DNA of 64,000 nucleotides from Kaistia defluvii (GCF_026343955.1 NZ_JAPKNI010000001.1:806001-870000); one strand, 5' to 3'. Positions 52,966 through 62,019 are shown, numbered from the stretch's first letter. Translations and numbers: made by a program. Notes: generated from the letters alone by a model not told the origin.

Positions 52966-53490
52966 ATGCAAGGGGTTTTCCGGCTGCTCAGCCGCCTCTG
53001 TCGCAGAAAAGTCTGGATGGTGGACGGCGACGGGGACTTCGCCTGTGGCGCTGAAGGCGAGCGATATTTTCAAGCTGCGCTGGATGGGATTGCCGGCGGA
53101 AAGACCGAACTCGGGCACCAGATTGCCGTTGTCGCCGACCTGATTCCGGAGCGCGATCGGCCTGGCCAGTCTACCGCCGTCCAGGTCGTGATCGACGGCG
53201 TGCTGGTCGGATATCTGGCCGACTCCCATGCCAACGCTCTGATTCAGGCACTCGACGTGCGGGCCCTCCAGTCCGCCCGGGTCGAGGCGATGATCGTGGG
53301 CGGCTGGTTTGGCGAGGCGATGCGCGGCCGGCAGGGGGACTATTTCGTGCTTCTGGACCTGCCGCTCTGGGTGCTGGAATGGTCCCGCGAGAAGAAGCCC
53401 AGCCGCGCGAAGACGGCGGAAGCACGACCACCCTCCTCGAGCGCCGCTACCGCCGAAGCCGGCCCGTCGGGCCTGCCGGACCGCGCCTGA
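52966..53490 (+). CDS. HIRAN-like domain protein
   Basis: The 174-residue protein has a central region GERYFQAALDGIAGG, VVADLIPERDRPGQSTAVQVVIDG and VLVGYLAD, resembling the HIRAN pattern (V-x-L-x-P-E-x-N-P-x-D-x-N-A-V-x-V-x-I-x-G-x-x-V-G-Y-L). HIRAN domains bind DNA 3' ends in helicases and are also found alone. Some consensus Asp/Asn residues are replaced (RPGQST). The C-terminal 45 residues are Pro/Ser/Ala-rich. No nearby helicase is seen. The family call is tentative. Confidence 0.5.
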   Translation: MQGVFRLLSRLCRRKVWMVDGDGDFACGAEGERYFQAALDGIAGGKTELGHQIAVVADLIPERDRPGQSTAVQVVIDGVLVGYLADSHANALIQALDVRALQSARVEAMIVGGWFGEAMRGRQGDYFVLLDLPLWVLEWSREKKPSRAKTAEARPPSSSAATAEAGPSGLPDRA

Positions 53491-53511
53491 CGCCTGCGCC
53501 CCTTCAAGGCC

Positions 53512-53548
53512 CTCTCCGACACAACGCGCCTCGGAAGCTGTCGGAGAG
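53512..53548 (+). terminator. Stem-loop after the HIRAN-like gene
   Basis: CTCTCCGACA (53512-53521) and TGTCGGAGAG (53539-53548) form a 10-base stem with a 17-base loop 22 bases past the stop. No T-run follows. Confidence 0.45.
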
Positions 53549-53745
53549 CGCAAGGCGCCGTCAGCGCCCTATCGCTACCGCTCGACAATGGTACTTCCCG
53601 GAGGGCGCAGACGGCATCTTCGCCGCCTCCCGGTCGATGGACAGAATTCCACGGGCATGGACTGGTCAGGCTCGCTAGCGAGCGACAGTATGGCTGATGC
53701 TGCAGGAGCCCACCCCATCCCGGCGACTCAGGGGGAGAGTCCACC

Positions 53746-54943
53746 ATGCCCGACCAGTCCAAAGACGGCGCCGATCGACGAGACTTCATGATGGCTTCGC
53801 TGGCGGCTGTGGGGGCGTCCGCTCTGGGTGCCCACGGCGCGAGCGCCCAGGAGGCCGCCCCATCGAGCGATGGCGTTGCACCCCAATCGGCGCACGGCAC
53901 CGTCTATACCGGGGAGATCCTCCAGGGAAAGAAGGTCGTCAGCACGCTCCATGTCGAGGATTTGCCCCCCCGGGCAGAAGCATCTTCTGTATTTCCAGGG
54001 CGTGGAGATGCCGAGCGGGCAGCACTGGTATGTGTCGGTCGCCGTCGTCCGCGGCGCGAAGCCCGGCAAGCGCGTGGTGCTGGTGAGCGGCGTGCATGGC
54101 GACGAAATGAGTTCCATCCACACGGTGCAGACCGTGATTAACCAGCTTGACCCAGCACGGATGTCGGGCACGGTCATGGCTGTCACGGATGTGGCCCGTC
54201 CCGCCATCGAGAGCCTACAGCGCCGGTGGCCCAATTATGGCCGAGGCCATGACCTGATCGACATGAATCGGGAATGGCCCGGAAACGCGAACGGCATCAC
54301 CGCGCCCAGCCGTCACGCAGGGCTCCTGTTCAATCGCCTGCTGCGGCCCAACGCCGACGCGGCGATCGACTTCCACACCGGGACGACGGGGTTCGAAGTC
54401 GCGGCCTTCAACCTCGCCGGCATGGATGTGCCCGAGATCAAGGCGATGGTGGATCTGTTTCCGATCGGCCAGGTCTTCGACAACCACGTCTATCCCGGGG
54501 TGCTGCACAATGCGCTGGTCGACGCCGGCGTCCCGTCCTTTTGCGCGGAGGTCGGCGCTGCGCGTATCCTGGACCTGGACATGATCGCCCTGTTCGTGGA
54601 GGGCACGATGAACGTCCTCAAGCACCACGGCATCCTGGCGGGAGCGATGGGCCGCACCGGCAAGGATGTGGGAGTGTTTGTCGGCAACAGCGCCTTCCCC
54701 GTCTTGGCGACGCAGGGCGGGCTGGTGGAACTTCTGGTCAAGCTCAACGACAAGGTCGAAGCGGGGCAGAGAATCGCGATCCAGCGCAATGGGTTCGGCG
54801 AAGTGGTCGGGGAATATTTCAGCGGCGCGACCGGAGAGGTGACAGGCCTGCGGAGCGACGCGATGGCCGAGCCCGGCAATCCCCTCGCCTTCATTCTCTT
54901 CCACAAATCCGCGCCGGACGGCGCCGAGACCTATCCCGAGTGA
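53746..54943 (+). pseudogene. Frameshifted Tat-exported M14-type deacylase (AstE/aspartoacylase family)
   Basis: Two overlapping frames are one gene. The first (53746-53970) encodes a Tat signal RRDFMMASLAAVGASA and continues to HVEDLPP; the second, from about 53971, continues GQKHLLYFQGVEM to the stop at 54943. The break falls in a run of seven C (53965-53971); six would restore a 398-residue protein. The zinc motif GVHGDEM, DMNREWPG and DFHTGTTGFE place it in the succinylglutamate desuccinylase/aspartoacylase (M14) family, so it would remove an acyl group in the periplasm. The error may be real or from sequencing. Confidence 0.75.
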
Positions 54944-55057
54944 TCCGGCCCGAAGGTTTGGGAAGGCGTCTGGACTCTGGAGGCCTCCGGAAAATCGACG
55001 AGGAACCGAGGCGCGAGGCCGGCGGCTTTCAGGTCAGCGATTTCGGTGGAGGGAGGA

Positions 55058-55132
<75 letters not shown>

Positions 55133-55234
55133 ATCCTTCTCAACGCGACCGGCGGGACCGGCGGCGTGAGCGAGGGTATACAGGGCGATTTCCGAAGCTT
55201 CAAGCCTCGTTTTTCGACCCTGTTGAAAACTCCT

Positions 55235-55594
55235 TCAGGCAGCGAGCAGCCGCTCCACCTCATTGACCAGATCGCGCAGGTGGAAAGGCTTGGAAAGCAC
55301 CTTCGCATCCTTGGGCGCGTTCGAATCGGGATTGAGCGCGACGGCGGCAAAGCCGGTGATAAACATCACCTTCAGGTCGGGATCGAGCTCGGTGGCGCGG
55401 CGCGCCAGCTCGATGCCGTCCATCTCCGGCATGACGATATCGGTCAGCAGAAGGGTGAAGGGCTCTTCGCGGATGCGCTCATAGGCGCTGCGGCCATTGT
55501 CGAAGGACACGACATCATAGCCGGCATTCTGCAGCGCCTTCGCCAGAAAGCGGCGCATGTCATTGTCGTCTTCGGCAAGCAGGATGCGGTTCAT
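55235..55594 (-). CDS. cpdR: Response regulator CpdR
   Basis: The 119-residue single-domain receiver begins MNRILLAEDDNDMRRFLAKA, has the phospho-acceptor at D52 (LLLTDIVMPEMDG), and the CpdR-specific end VMFITGFAAVALNP and KVLSKPFHLRDLV. Unphosphorylated CpdR primes ClpXP for CtrA and other substrates through RcdA; the CckA-ChpT relay shuts it off by phosphorylation. A Met four codons upstream (55606) is possible, but this start matches the family. RcdA is encoded at 10.8 kb. Confidence 0.92.
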   Translation of the reverse strand: MNRILLAEDDNDMRRFLAKALQNAGYDVVSFDNGRSAYERIREEPFTLLLTDIVMPEMDGIELARRATELDPDLKVMFITGFAAVALNPDSNAPKDAKVLSKPFHLRDLVNEVERLLAA

Positions 55595-55841
55595 CAGGGA
55601 ATCCATGGCTGGACGGTCGATCTTGTTCGCAAGGCGCCAACTATGCGCGGCCTGGGCGATTTGGTTATTGAATTACGGCTGAACGAAGTAAAGATCGGGT
55701 GAATGGAGCGAAACTTCCCCTGCCCGAAGCGCGCCAGACGACATAGAATGGGCCTTACGGACAGGACGGGCCCCGGCCGCAACCGCGAGGAGAACGATCA
55801 TCAACGCCGCGCCGGATCTTGCAAACGCGCTTCCCTTCGAG

Positions 55842-56690
55842 GTGGTGGCTCCGGCCGAGCAGCGCATACCCTTCGTGTTCAACTCGCCCCATAGCGGCCG
55901 CATCTATCCGGCCGCGTTCCTGGAGGCCTCGAAGCTCGACGAAAAGACGATCCGCCGCTCCGAGGATACGTTCGTCGACGAACTCTTTGCCTCCGTCGTG
56001 CCGCTTGGCGCGCCGCTGATGCGGGCGCATTTTCCCCGTGCCTGGCTGGACGTGAACCGCGAACCCTACGAACTGGACCCGCGCATGTTCGATGGCGACC
56101 TGCCGTCCTATGCCAATGTCCGCTCGCTCCGGGTCGCCGGCGGTCTCGGCACGATCGCCCGGGTCGTCTCGGAGAATGTCGAGATCTATGCCGAGCCGAT
56201 CCCGGTCGCGCTGGGGCTCCATCGCATCGAGACGGTCTACAAGCCCTATCACGAGACGCTGCGCCAGACGCTGGCGGCGACGCATGAGCGCTTCGGCTAT
56301 TGCGTGCTGGTCGATTGCCACTCCATGCCATCCAGCGTGCGGACGCTGCCCGGCAGGGCTCGGGCCGACATCGTGCTGGGCGATCGCTACGGCACCAGTT
56401 GCGCGCCGGGCATTTCGGAAGCCGCCTATTCGATCCTGAGCGATGCCGGCTATGCCGTCGCCCGCAACAAGCCCTATGCGGGCGGCTTCATCACCGAACA
56501 TTACGGCCGACCGAGCCGCGGCCTGCATGCGCTGCAGATCGAGATCAATCGCGGGCTCTACATGAACGAGCGGACGCTGCAGCCCAATGCCGGCTATGAT
56601 CGGCTCGCGGCCGACCTGGCGCGGTTCGCGGCGGCGCTGTCGAGCCTGCCGGACGCCGCGCTTTATCCGCTCCCCGAAGCGGCGGAGTAG
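55842..56690 (+). CDS. N-formylglutamate amidohydrolase family protein (second copy)
   Basis: The product from GTG 55842 is 282 residues and includes PFVFNSPHSGRIYP, RAHFPRAWLDVNREPYELDP, VDCHSMPSS and LHALQIEINRGLYM, as in N-formylglutamate deformylases. The GTG has no ribosome site. AGGAG at 55788-55792 points instead to an in-frame ATC at 55797 or 55800, adding 14-15 residues (INAAPDLANALPFEV) that look native. Either a rare ATC start or a base error is likely. It is divergent from cpdR; no hut operon is present. Confidence 0.82.
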   Translation: MVAPAEQRIPFVFNSPHSGRIYPAAFLEASKLDEKTIRRSEDTFVDELFASVVPLGAPLMRAHFPRAWLDVNREPYELDPRMFDGDLPSYANVRSLRVAGGLGTIARVVSENVEIYAEPIPVALGLHRIETVYKPYHETLRQTLAATHERFGYCVLVDCHSMPSSVRTLPGRARADIVLGDRYGTSCAPGISEAAYSILSDAGYAVARNKPYAGGFITEHYGRPSRGLHALQIEINRGLYMNERTLQPNAGYDRLAADLARFAAALSSLPDAALYPLPEAAE

Positions 56691-56726
56691 TCTCATCCAC
56701 CATCGCCGAAGCGGAATCGCGGGCAG

Positions 56727-56810
56727 AAAAAAGGGCCGCTCGTCAAACGAGGCGGCCCAAGTCTAGGGAGGAAACGCCCAAGAAGGGCAGCGGTAGATCG
56801 ACGCCAATCG
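56727..56810 (-). ncRNA. suhB/MmgR-type small RNA
   Basis: On the minus strand, a terminator stem with one bulge (56733-56758) ends in six U (56727-56732). Upstream are a GCCC/GGGC hairpin and an unpaired TTTCCTCCCT anti-Shine-Dalgarno stretch. This arrangement beside an inositol-monophosphatase gene is that of the alphaproteobacterial suhB RNA, called MmgR in Sinorhizobium. MmgR pairs with mRNAs through the CCUCCC loop. The 5' end is estimated from the known length of about 77 bases; no clear promoter is called. Confidence 0.65.
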
Positions 56811-57042
56811 ATGTACCGCACCGCAATAAGTTGCGCTTGCACTGCAAAAAGATCAAGACCCTTTCCCACGCTCGCGCCCGGGTGCGACGATTCCGCCACG
56901 GCAGACGCCCCAGCGGCCGGCGCGCACCGAGAGTGGATCGAAATAGACATTTGAAATCAGATTGTTAGACACGAACGCCTGAACGAGGCGTCGCTATGCA
57001 CACAGCGCATGGCACGTCTGCAGCAGCCTTTTGGAGCCTCGA

Positions 57043-57828
57043 ATGACCGATCCGACCCTGATTGCCTTCCTCGATCGGCTCGCTGATTCTGCCGGAAAAG
57101 CGATCATGCCGCATTTTCGCGCACTCGATTCCGTCGAGAATAAAGCGGCCTCCGGCTTCGATCCGGTCACGGTCGCAGACCGCGCCTCGGAAGAGGCGCT
57201 GCGCGCGCTGATCAACGAGCACTACCCATCGCATGGCATCATGGGCGAGGAGTTCGGCGACGAGAATCTCGACGCCGAGAACGTCTGGGTGCTCGATCCG
57301 ATCGACGGCACGCGCGCTTTCATTTCCGGCCTGCCGGTCTGGGGCACGCTGATCGGCCTCACCACTGGCGGCAGGCCCTCGCTCGGCATGATGGCCCAGC
57401 CCTTCACCGGCGAACGCTTCGCCGGCAATGGCGCGCGGGCCTGGTACACCGGGCCGGAAGGCGACCGGGTCCTGAAGACTCGCGCCTGCGACAAGCTTTC
57501 GGATGCGGTCCTTTTCACGACCACGCCGGCCCTGTTCAAGGGCAGCGATCGCGAGGCCTATGACCGCGTCGAGAACAAGGTCCGCCTGGCCCGCTATGGC
57601 TGCGATTGCTACGCCTATTGCATGGTGGCCGCGGGCTTTGCGGATGCCGTGATCGAGGTTGGCCTGCATGCCTATGACATCGTGGCGCTGATCCCCGTGA
57701 TCGAGGGCGCCGGCGGCCGCGTCACCAGCTGGGACGGCGGCTCGGCCGCGTCCGGCGGCCGCGTGGTGGCGAGCGGCGACGCGCGCCTGCACGACCAGAT
57801 TCTGGAAACGCTGAACCGCGCCGGGTGA
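57043..57828 (+). CDS. hisN: Inositol monophosphatase family, probably histidinol-phosphatase
   Basis: The 261-residue phosphatase has metal motifs GEEFG and WVLDPIDGTRAFI near residues 68 and 85, and VEVGLHAYDIVALIPVIEGAGG near the end. The RxFISGLPVWGT and YGCDCYAYCMVAAG variants match the HisN group that removes phosphate from L-histidinol-phosphate; SuhB/inositol phosphatase activity is an alternative. TTGGAG precedes ATG 57043, preferred over TTG 57031. It is divergent from the suhB-type RNA, which gave that RNA family its name. Confidence 0.85.
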   Translation: MTDPTLIAFLDRLADSAGKAIMPHFRALDSVENKAASGFDPVTVADRASEEALRALINEHYPSHGIMGEEFGDENLDAENVWVLDPIDGTRAFISGLPVWGTLIGLTTGGRPSLGMMAQPFTGERFAGNGARAWYTGPEGDRVLKTRACDKLSDAVLFTTTPALFKGSDREAYDRVENKVRLARYGCDCYAYCMVAAGFADAVIEVGLHAYDIVALIPVIEGAGGRVTSWDGGSAASGGRVVASGDARLHDQILETLNRAG

Positions 57829-57870
57829 TGAAATGGCAGGGCGGCGCCGATGCAACCGCCCTGCCTGCTT

Positions 57871-58608
57871 TCAGATCGACTGCAGCAGGCCGCCATCGAC
57901 GGCGATCGCCTGACCGGTGATGTAGCTGGCGCGCTCCGAGGCGAGGAAGGCGGCAAGCGCGGCGAATTCCTCCGGCTCGCCGATGCGGCCGCCCGGGATC
58001 TTCGAGCCCATCGATGCGCTGGTGACGCCGACTTCCTTCATCCGGTCCGTATTGGTGTAGCCGGGCAGCAGCGCGTTGACCGTCACACCCGACGCCGCGA
58101 CGTCGCGGCTGATCGCGTTGACGAGACCGAGCAGACCGGCGCGTAGGCCGTTGGACACCACCAGCCCCGGCTGCGGCTCCTTGGCCGCGACCGAGGTGAC
58201 AGCGAGGATGCGGCCGAACCCCCTGGCCTTCATCGCCGGCAGCGCCTCGCCGACGCTCTCCACGAAGCTCATCCAGAGATTGTTGAAGCCCGCCTGCCAG
58301 GCCTGATCGCTGATCGCCTCGAAATTGCCGGGCGCGGGACCGCCGGTATTGGTGACGAGGATATCGACGCTGCGACCCAGTTTTTCGGCCGCCTGCTGCA
58401 CCAGCGCGCGACCGGCGCCAGGCTTGGAGACGTCGCCGGCCACGCCGATGATGCCGAGTTCCCTGGCCGTCGCCTCGACGCGGGCGGGATCCCGCGCGAC
58501 GATCACGACCTTAGCGCCCTCGGCCGCCAGTTCGGCCGCGATGGCGCGTCCGAGCCCGCGCGAGCCGCCGAAGACGAGGGCGGTCTTGTCGTTCAGTTTC
58601 AGGTCCAT
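57871..58608 (-). CDS. SDR oxidoreductase lacking the classic Tyr-Lys pair
   Basis: The 245-residue protein has the SDR cofactor loop GGSRGLGRAIA and NTGGPAPGNF, but the active-site YxxxK is replaced by SNGLRAG (after VAAKEPQPGLVV). A well-known SDR subgroup carries this SNxxRxG variant. The ketone substrate is unknown. AGGA lies about ten bases before ATG 58608. It is 88 bases behind the aminotransferase on the same strand, with which it may form an operon. Confidence 0.82.
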   Translation of the reverse strand: MDLKLNDKTALVFGGSRGLGRAIAAELAAEGAKVVIVARDPARVEATARELGIIGVAGDVSKPGAGRALVQQAAEKLGRSVDILVTNTGGPAPGNFEAISDQAWQAGFNNLWMSFVESVGEALPAMKARGFGRILAVTSVAAKEPQPGLVVSNGLRAGLLGLVNAISRDVAASGVTVNALLPGYTNTDRMKEVGVTSASMGSKIPGGRIGEPEEFAALAAFLASERASYITGQAIAVDGGLLQSI

Positions 58609-58696
58609 GGACGAAAAATCCTGCATTTCGAAAGAAGGAAAGGCTCGCAGATGCGGGCCGCCAAGGCCACTGTCCCCCGTGGGCGATTGGCGCTCG

Positions 58697-59944
58697 CTAG
58701 GCGGCGCCGTCGAGCTGCTGGCGGGCGGAGAGATAGTGCTCGATTGCCCGCGCCAGACGGCGCACGCCTTCGGCAATCACCTCGGGCGAACTGCGGGTGA
58801 AATTGACCCGCATGGCGAAGCGGTTCTCGCCGGTGAAGTCGAAGACACTGCTCGGGACATAGGCGACCTTTTCCTCGACCGCGAACTTGTAGAGCGCGTC
58901 GGTGTCGATCGCGTCGCCCTTCGATCGCATCCAGACGAACATGCCGCCGACCGGCACCTCCCATTCGAACCAGTCGGCAAGCCGCGCATCCGCCTCGCGC
59001 AGCAGCGCGTCGCGGCGCTCGCGATATACCGGCACGATGGAACGCGAATGCTGGTGGTCGAAGTCCCGCTCCATCAGTTCGAGCGCGATCGCCTGCGTCA
59101 GCAGGCTGCCGCTAAGGTCGCTCGCCATCTTGGTCAGGGCCAGGTTCTGGATCATGCCGGCCTCGGCGATCACCCAGCCGACGCGCAGGCCCGGCACCAG
59201 GCTTTTCGAGACCGTGCCGAGATAGATCACGGGCCCGTCATAGGGACCCGGCCGCGCCGAGCGGGCGACCGAATGGCTCAATATGCTCGGACCCGGCGAA
59301 CCGTCGAGCTGGATCGAGAGATACGGGTCGTCCTCCACCAGCCAGGTGCCGGCCTCCAGCACCTTGTCGAGCAGCGCGATGCGCCGTTCCTGCGAGACCA
59401 GCACGCCGGTCGGGTTGGAATAGTTCGGCACCGAATAGACGAATTTCGCCCGCGCCAGCGCCGCGTCGAAATCGGGATCGGTCAGCGTCCAGTCGAGCGG
59501 CCGATAGCTGGGGGCGCGCGGCCGCCAGGCATCGAGCGCGCCGAGATAGGTCGGCGCCTGCGCGACGATCAGTTCGCCCGGATCGACCAGAACCTTGCCG
59601 ATCAGGTCGAGCGCCTGCATCGAGCCGGTGGTCAGCAGCACGTTCGCCGCCGTGAAGGTACCGCCGGTCTCGGCCGAGGCGCGCGCCGCGATCAACTGGC
59701 GCAGCGCCGGCAGGCCCTCGACCGGGCCATATTCCATGATCGTCGCGCCATGGCGGGCAATCGCCGCCTGCGCCGCGGCCTGCACCTCGGCGACCGGATA
59801 GAGTTCGGCCGCCGGCAGGCCGCCGGCGAGGCTAACGACATCGGCGCGCCCGCCAAAGGCCAGGAACTGCTGCGAAATGTCGTTGCTGGACCGGAGCCAG
59901 GCCGCCGTCTGCGGCCGGGCGGTGCTTGCCTTGGCGCTCGCCAT
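58697..59944 (-). CDS. PLP-dependent aminotransferase (LysN/2-aminoadipate type)
   Basis: The 415-residue class I/II aminotransferase has the PLP-lysine motif GTVSKSLVPGLRVGW near residue 247 and VYSVPNYSNPTGVLVS earlier. It looks like the free-standing form of MocR-fused enzymes (2-aminoadipate or aromatic type). It is the middle of a minus-strand set with DUF1330 and SDR, divergent from an Lrp regulator, suggesting amino-acid catabolism or salvage. Confidence 0.85.
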   Translation of the reverse strand: MASAKASTARPQTAAWLRSSNDISQQFLAFGGRADVVSLAGGLPAAELYPVAEVQAAAQAAIARHGATIMEYGPVEGLPALRQLIAARASAETGGTFTAANVLLTTGSMQALDLIGKVLVDPGELIVAQAPTYLGALDAWRPRAPSYRPLDWTLTDPDFDAALARAKFVYSVPNYSNPTGVLVSQERRIALLDKVLEAGTWLVEDDPYLSIQLDGSPGPSILSHSVARSARPGPYDGPVIYLGTVSKSLVPGLRVGWVIAEAGMIQNLALTKMASDLSGSLLTQAIALELMERDFDHQHSRSIVPVYRERRDALLREADARLADWFEWEVPVGGMFVWMRSKGDAIDTDALYKFAVEEKVAYVPSSVFDFTGENRFAMRVNFTRSSPEVIAEGVRRLARAIEHYLSARQQLDGAA

Positions 59945-60001
59945 CGTCGGAAACCTCGAAGATTCAGGGAAGTTCGGCGGGCGCCGCGCCCGCCGGAAGC
60001 A

Positions 60002-60319
60002 TCAGAGCCTGGGATCGGGATCCTCGGTATTGCCGCGGCTTTCCTGCACGATCATCCGGCCGGTCGAGGCGGCGTAGCGGAACTGGCAGGCCTCGACATA
60101 GTCGGGATCCTTGATCCAGGCATCGACATGCGCCTTGCTCGGGAATTCCAGAATCACCATGCGATCGGTGAAAGGAGGGCCTTCTGCCGCAGAAACCTCG
60201 TCGCCGCGGGTCAGAAACCGGCCGCCATGCCGCTTGACGATCGGCGGCGTGCGGTCAGTGTATTTCTTGTAGGTCACGGGGTCGTGGATCGCCATCGTAC
60301 AAATCACATAGGCCGGCAT
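60002..60319 (-). CDS. DUF1330 protein
   Basis: The 105-residue ferredoxin-like protein MPAYVICTMAIHDPVTYKKY continues with GGRFLTRGDEVSAAEG and VILEFPSKAHVDAW, the DUF1330 pattern. Proteins of this fold often bind small ligands and are found with catabolic genes. GGGAG precedes the ATG. It heads the aminotransferase-SDR cluster, 128 bases from the divergent Lrp gene. Confidence 0.87.
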   Translation of the reverse strand: MPAYVICTMAIHDPVTYKKYTDRTPPIVKRHGGRFLTRGDEVSAAEGPPFTDRMVILEFPSKAHVDAWIKDPDYVEACQFRYAASTGRMIVQESRGNTEDPDPRL

Positions 60320-60447
60320 TGTCGTCTCCCTTGTTTGCTAGACAATAGCGCTCGAATGGCGAGCGAATCCGTGCAATTTTTCGTGGAGCTCGCTTTAGTC
60401 TCGCAAGAACTCGCTCGCAGAGCCCGTCTCGTTAGGGAAAAACGCCA

Positions 60448-60927
60448 ATGGTCGAACTCGACCCGATCGACCGCCGGATCCTGGCCGTGCTGCAGGCCGA
60501 TGGCCGCATGTCCAACCTCGAAGTCGCCGAGCGGGTCGGCCTGTCGCCGACGCCCTGCAGCCGGCGCATCAAGCGGCTGGAAGAGAGCAGCGTCATCCAG
60601 GGTTACTCGGCCAGGATCAACCCGCTGGCGCTGGGCCTCTCCATCTGCGTCGTCGTCAGCGTGCGCCTCGCCAAGCAGACACCGGATGCGGCCAGCCAGT
60701 TCCTGAGCGCCATCGAGGACCGGCCGGAAATCACCGAATGCCTGCTCGTCACCGGCAGCGTCGATTATCTGCTGCGGGTCTGGGTCCGGGATATCGAGGC
60801 GCTGCGGCAGTTCATCTCGGCCGCCCTGCAGGCGATTCCCTGCGTCGCCGAGACCTCGACAATGGTCATTCTCGACACGACCAAATCGAACGGCCTGTCG
60901 ACGGCCGAGACCGGGGCCAGGCGCTAG
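60448..60927 (+). CDS. Lrp/AsnC-family regulator (second copy)
   Basis: The 159-residue regulator has an N-terminal HTH (DPIDRRILAVLQADGRMSNLE then VAERVGLSPTPCSRRIKRL) and a RAM domain. It is divergent from the DUF1330-aminotransferase-SDR set and probably senses an amino acid that these enzymes handle. The spacer holds CGCTCG-AATGG-CGAGCG, a possible site for it. It differs in sequence from the dad regulator. Confidence 0.87.
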   Translation: MVELDPIDRRILAVLQADGRMSNLEVAERVGLSPTPCSRRIKRLEESSVIQGYSARINPLALGLSICVVVSVRLAKQTPDAASQFLSAIEDRPEITECLLVTGSVDYLLRVWVRDIEALRQFISAALQAIPCVAETSTMVILDTTKSNGLSTAETGARR

Positions 60928-60931
60928 CCTG

Positions 60932-61879
60932 TTATGACGCCTCAGAGCCGGGAATGAACTCGTCGAAGGTGGCCCAGAACAGGCCGCGCATCGGATCGCG
61001 CTCCATCAGGATCTCGTGACGCGCGCCGGGGATGACGATCTGCGCGCCGATCCGCATCTCGCGGGCAAAGCGCTCGATCGCAAGCGGCGACACCACCCGG
61101 TCCTCGCCGGCGGCGATCATCAGGGTCGGGATGCGGATGCTGGCGGCGAAGGCTGGATCGGCCGCCTCGTTCATGGCGCGGCAGGCCGCGTGCAGCCAGG
61201 CAATGGTGGGCGGGCCGACCATCAGCTCCGGCCGCGTCTGGCCGATGGCGATCGACCGGGCGAAACGGCGGGGATCGCTGGTGAGCGGATTGCTCTTGAA
61301 GCCGCGCTCCTCGACCTGGGCGATCTTCGAACCCGGCGGAAAGGCATCGCCGAGGCCCAGCAGCGAAAAGCAGCCGGCCGTGAAGTTGATCAGCGCGCGC
61401 GAGGGCGCGAAGCCGCCGAAGTCGAGCAGCGGCGATACCAGCACCATCCGCGCAAAGGTCTGGCGCGACCGGCGGGCGACGCGCAGGCAGATCAGGCCGC
61501 CGGTGGAATGCGCCAGCGCGAAATAGGGCGGCGGGCAGTCCGGCAGCACCACCTGCTGCATGAACGCCTCGAGATCGCGCTCGAACTCGGAGAAATCATC
61601 GACATGGCCCTTGCGAGGGTTGGCGAGGCGCCGGTCGGAAGCCCCCTGCCCGCGCCAGTCGAAGCTCGCCACCGCGAAGCCGCGCTCCAGCAGTTCGCCG
61701 ACGACCTCGTAGTATTTCTCGATCGCTTCGGCACGGCCATGGATGAGGCAGACCGTGCCTTTTCGCTGTCCCGGCGGGCGCCAGTAGGCGGCGCGCAGCT
61801 TGACCCCGTCGACGGTCGTGACGGTCTGCTCGACGGCGCCTTCGGGGACGGGATTGTCAGGAAAGGATTGCAAACTCAT
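60932..61879 (-). CDS. Alpha/beta hydrolase, lysophospholipase-like (PldB type)
   Basis: The 315-residue enzyme has GRAEAIEKYYEVVGELLERG and DWRGQGAS, the nucleophile elbow AHSTGG (Ser in GHSxG-like context) and a C-terminal Asp/His set (AGEDRVVS, GARHEIL). It matches monoglyceride lipase/lysophospholipase L2. It is convergent with the Lrp gene, five bases apart. MSLQSFPDN at 61879 is preferred to the longer frame. Confidence 0.82.
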   Translation of the reverse strand: MSLQSFPDNPVPEGAVEQTVTTVDGVKLRAAYWRPPGQRKGTVCLIHGRAEAIEKYYEVVGELLERGFAVASFDWRGQGASDRRLANPRKGHVDDFSEFERDLEAFMQQVVLPDCPPPYFALAHSTGGLICLRVARRSRQTFARMVLVSPLLDFGGFAPSRALINFTAGCFSLLGLGDAFPPGSKIAQVEERGFKSNPLTSDPRRFARSIAIGQTRPELMVGPPTIAWLHAACRAMNEAADPAFAASIRIPTLMIAAGEDRVVSPLAIERFAREMRIGAQIVIPGARHEILMERDPMRGLFWATFDEFIPGSEAS

Positions 61880-61983
61880 CCGCCGCGCGGTTCCGCATTC
61901 GAGCATCGCATTCTGATGCCAACCGGTCTTAGCCGACCAACCGGGGAGCGACAAGCGACGCGCCGCAACCGGCCTCGCCCGGA

Positions 61984-62019
61984 CAAGAAGAAACCGGCGA
62001 CATCCAGGGATGTCGCCGG
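61984..62019 (-). terminator. Intrinsic terminator of the RG-rich protein gene
   Basis: CCGGCGACATC (61994-62004) and GATGTCGCCGG (62009-62019) form an 11-base stem; reading the minus strand it is followed by TTTCTTCTTG. It ends the gene at 62.1-62.5 kb. Confidence 0.75.

Noticed and set aside
55133..55234. tRNA-associated integration site
   Set aside because: No integrase and no repeat of the tRNA 3' end was seen around the tRNA-Val gene.
58076..60706. Very long plus-strand frame opposite the aminotransferase cluster
   Set aside because: It is the shadow of the SDR and aminotransferase genes; composition is Arg/Asp/Gly/His-rich with no domain.
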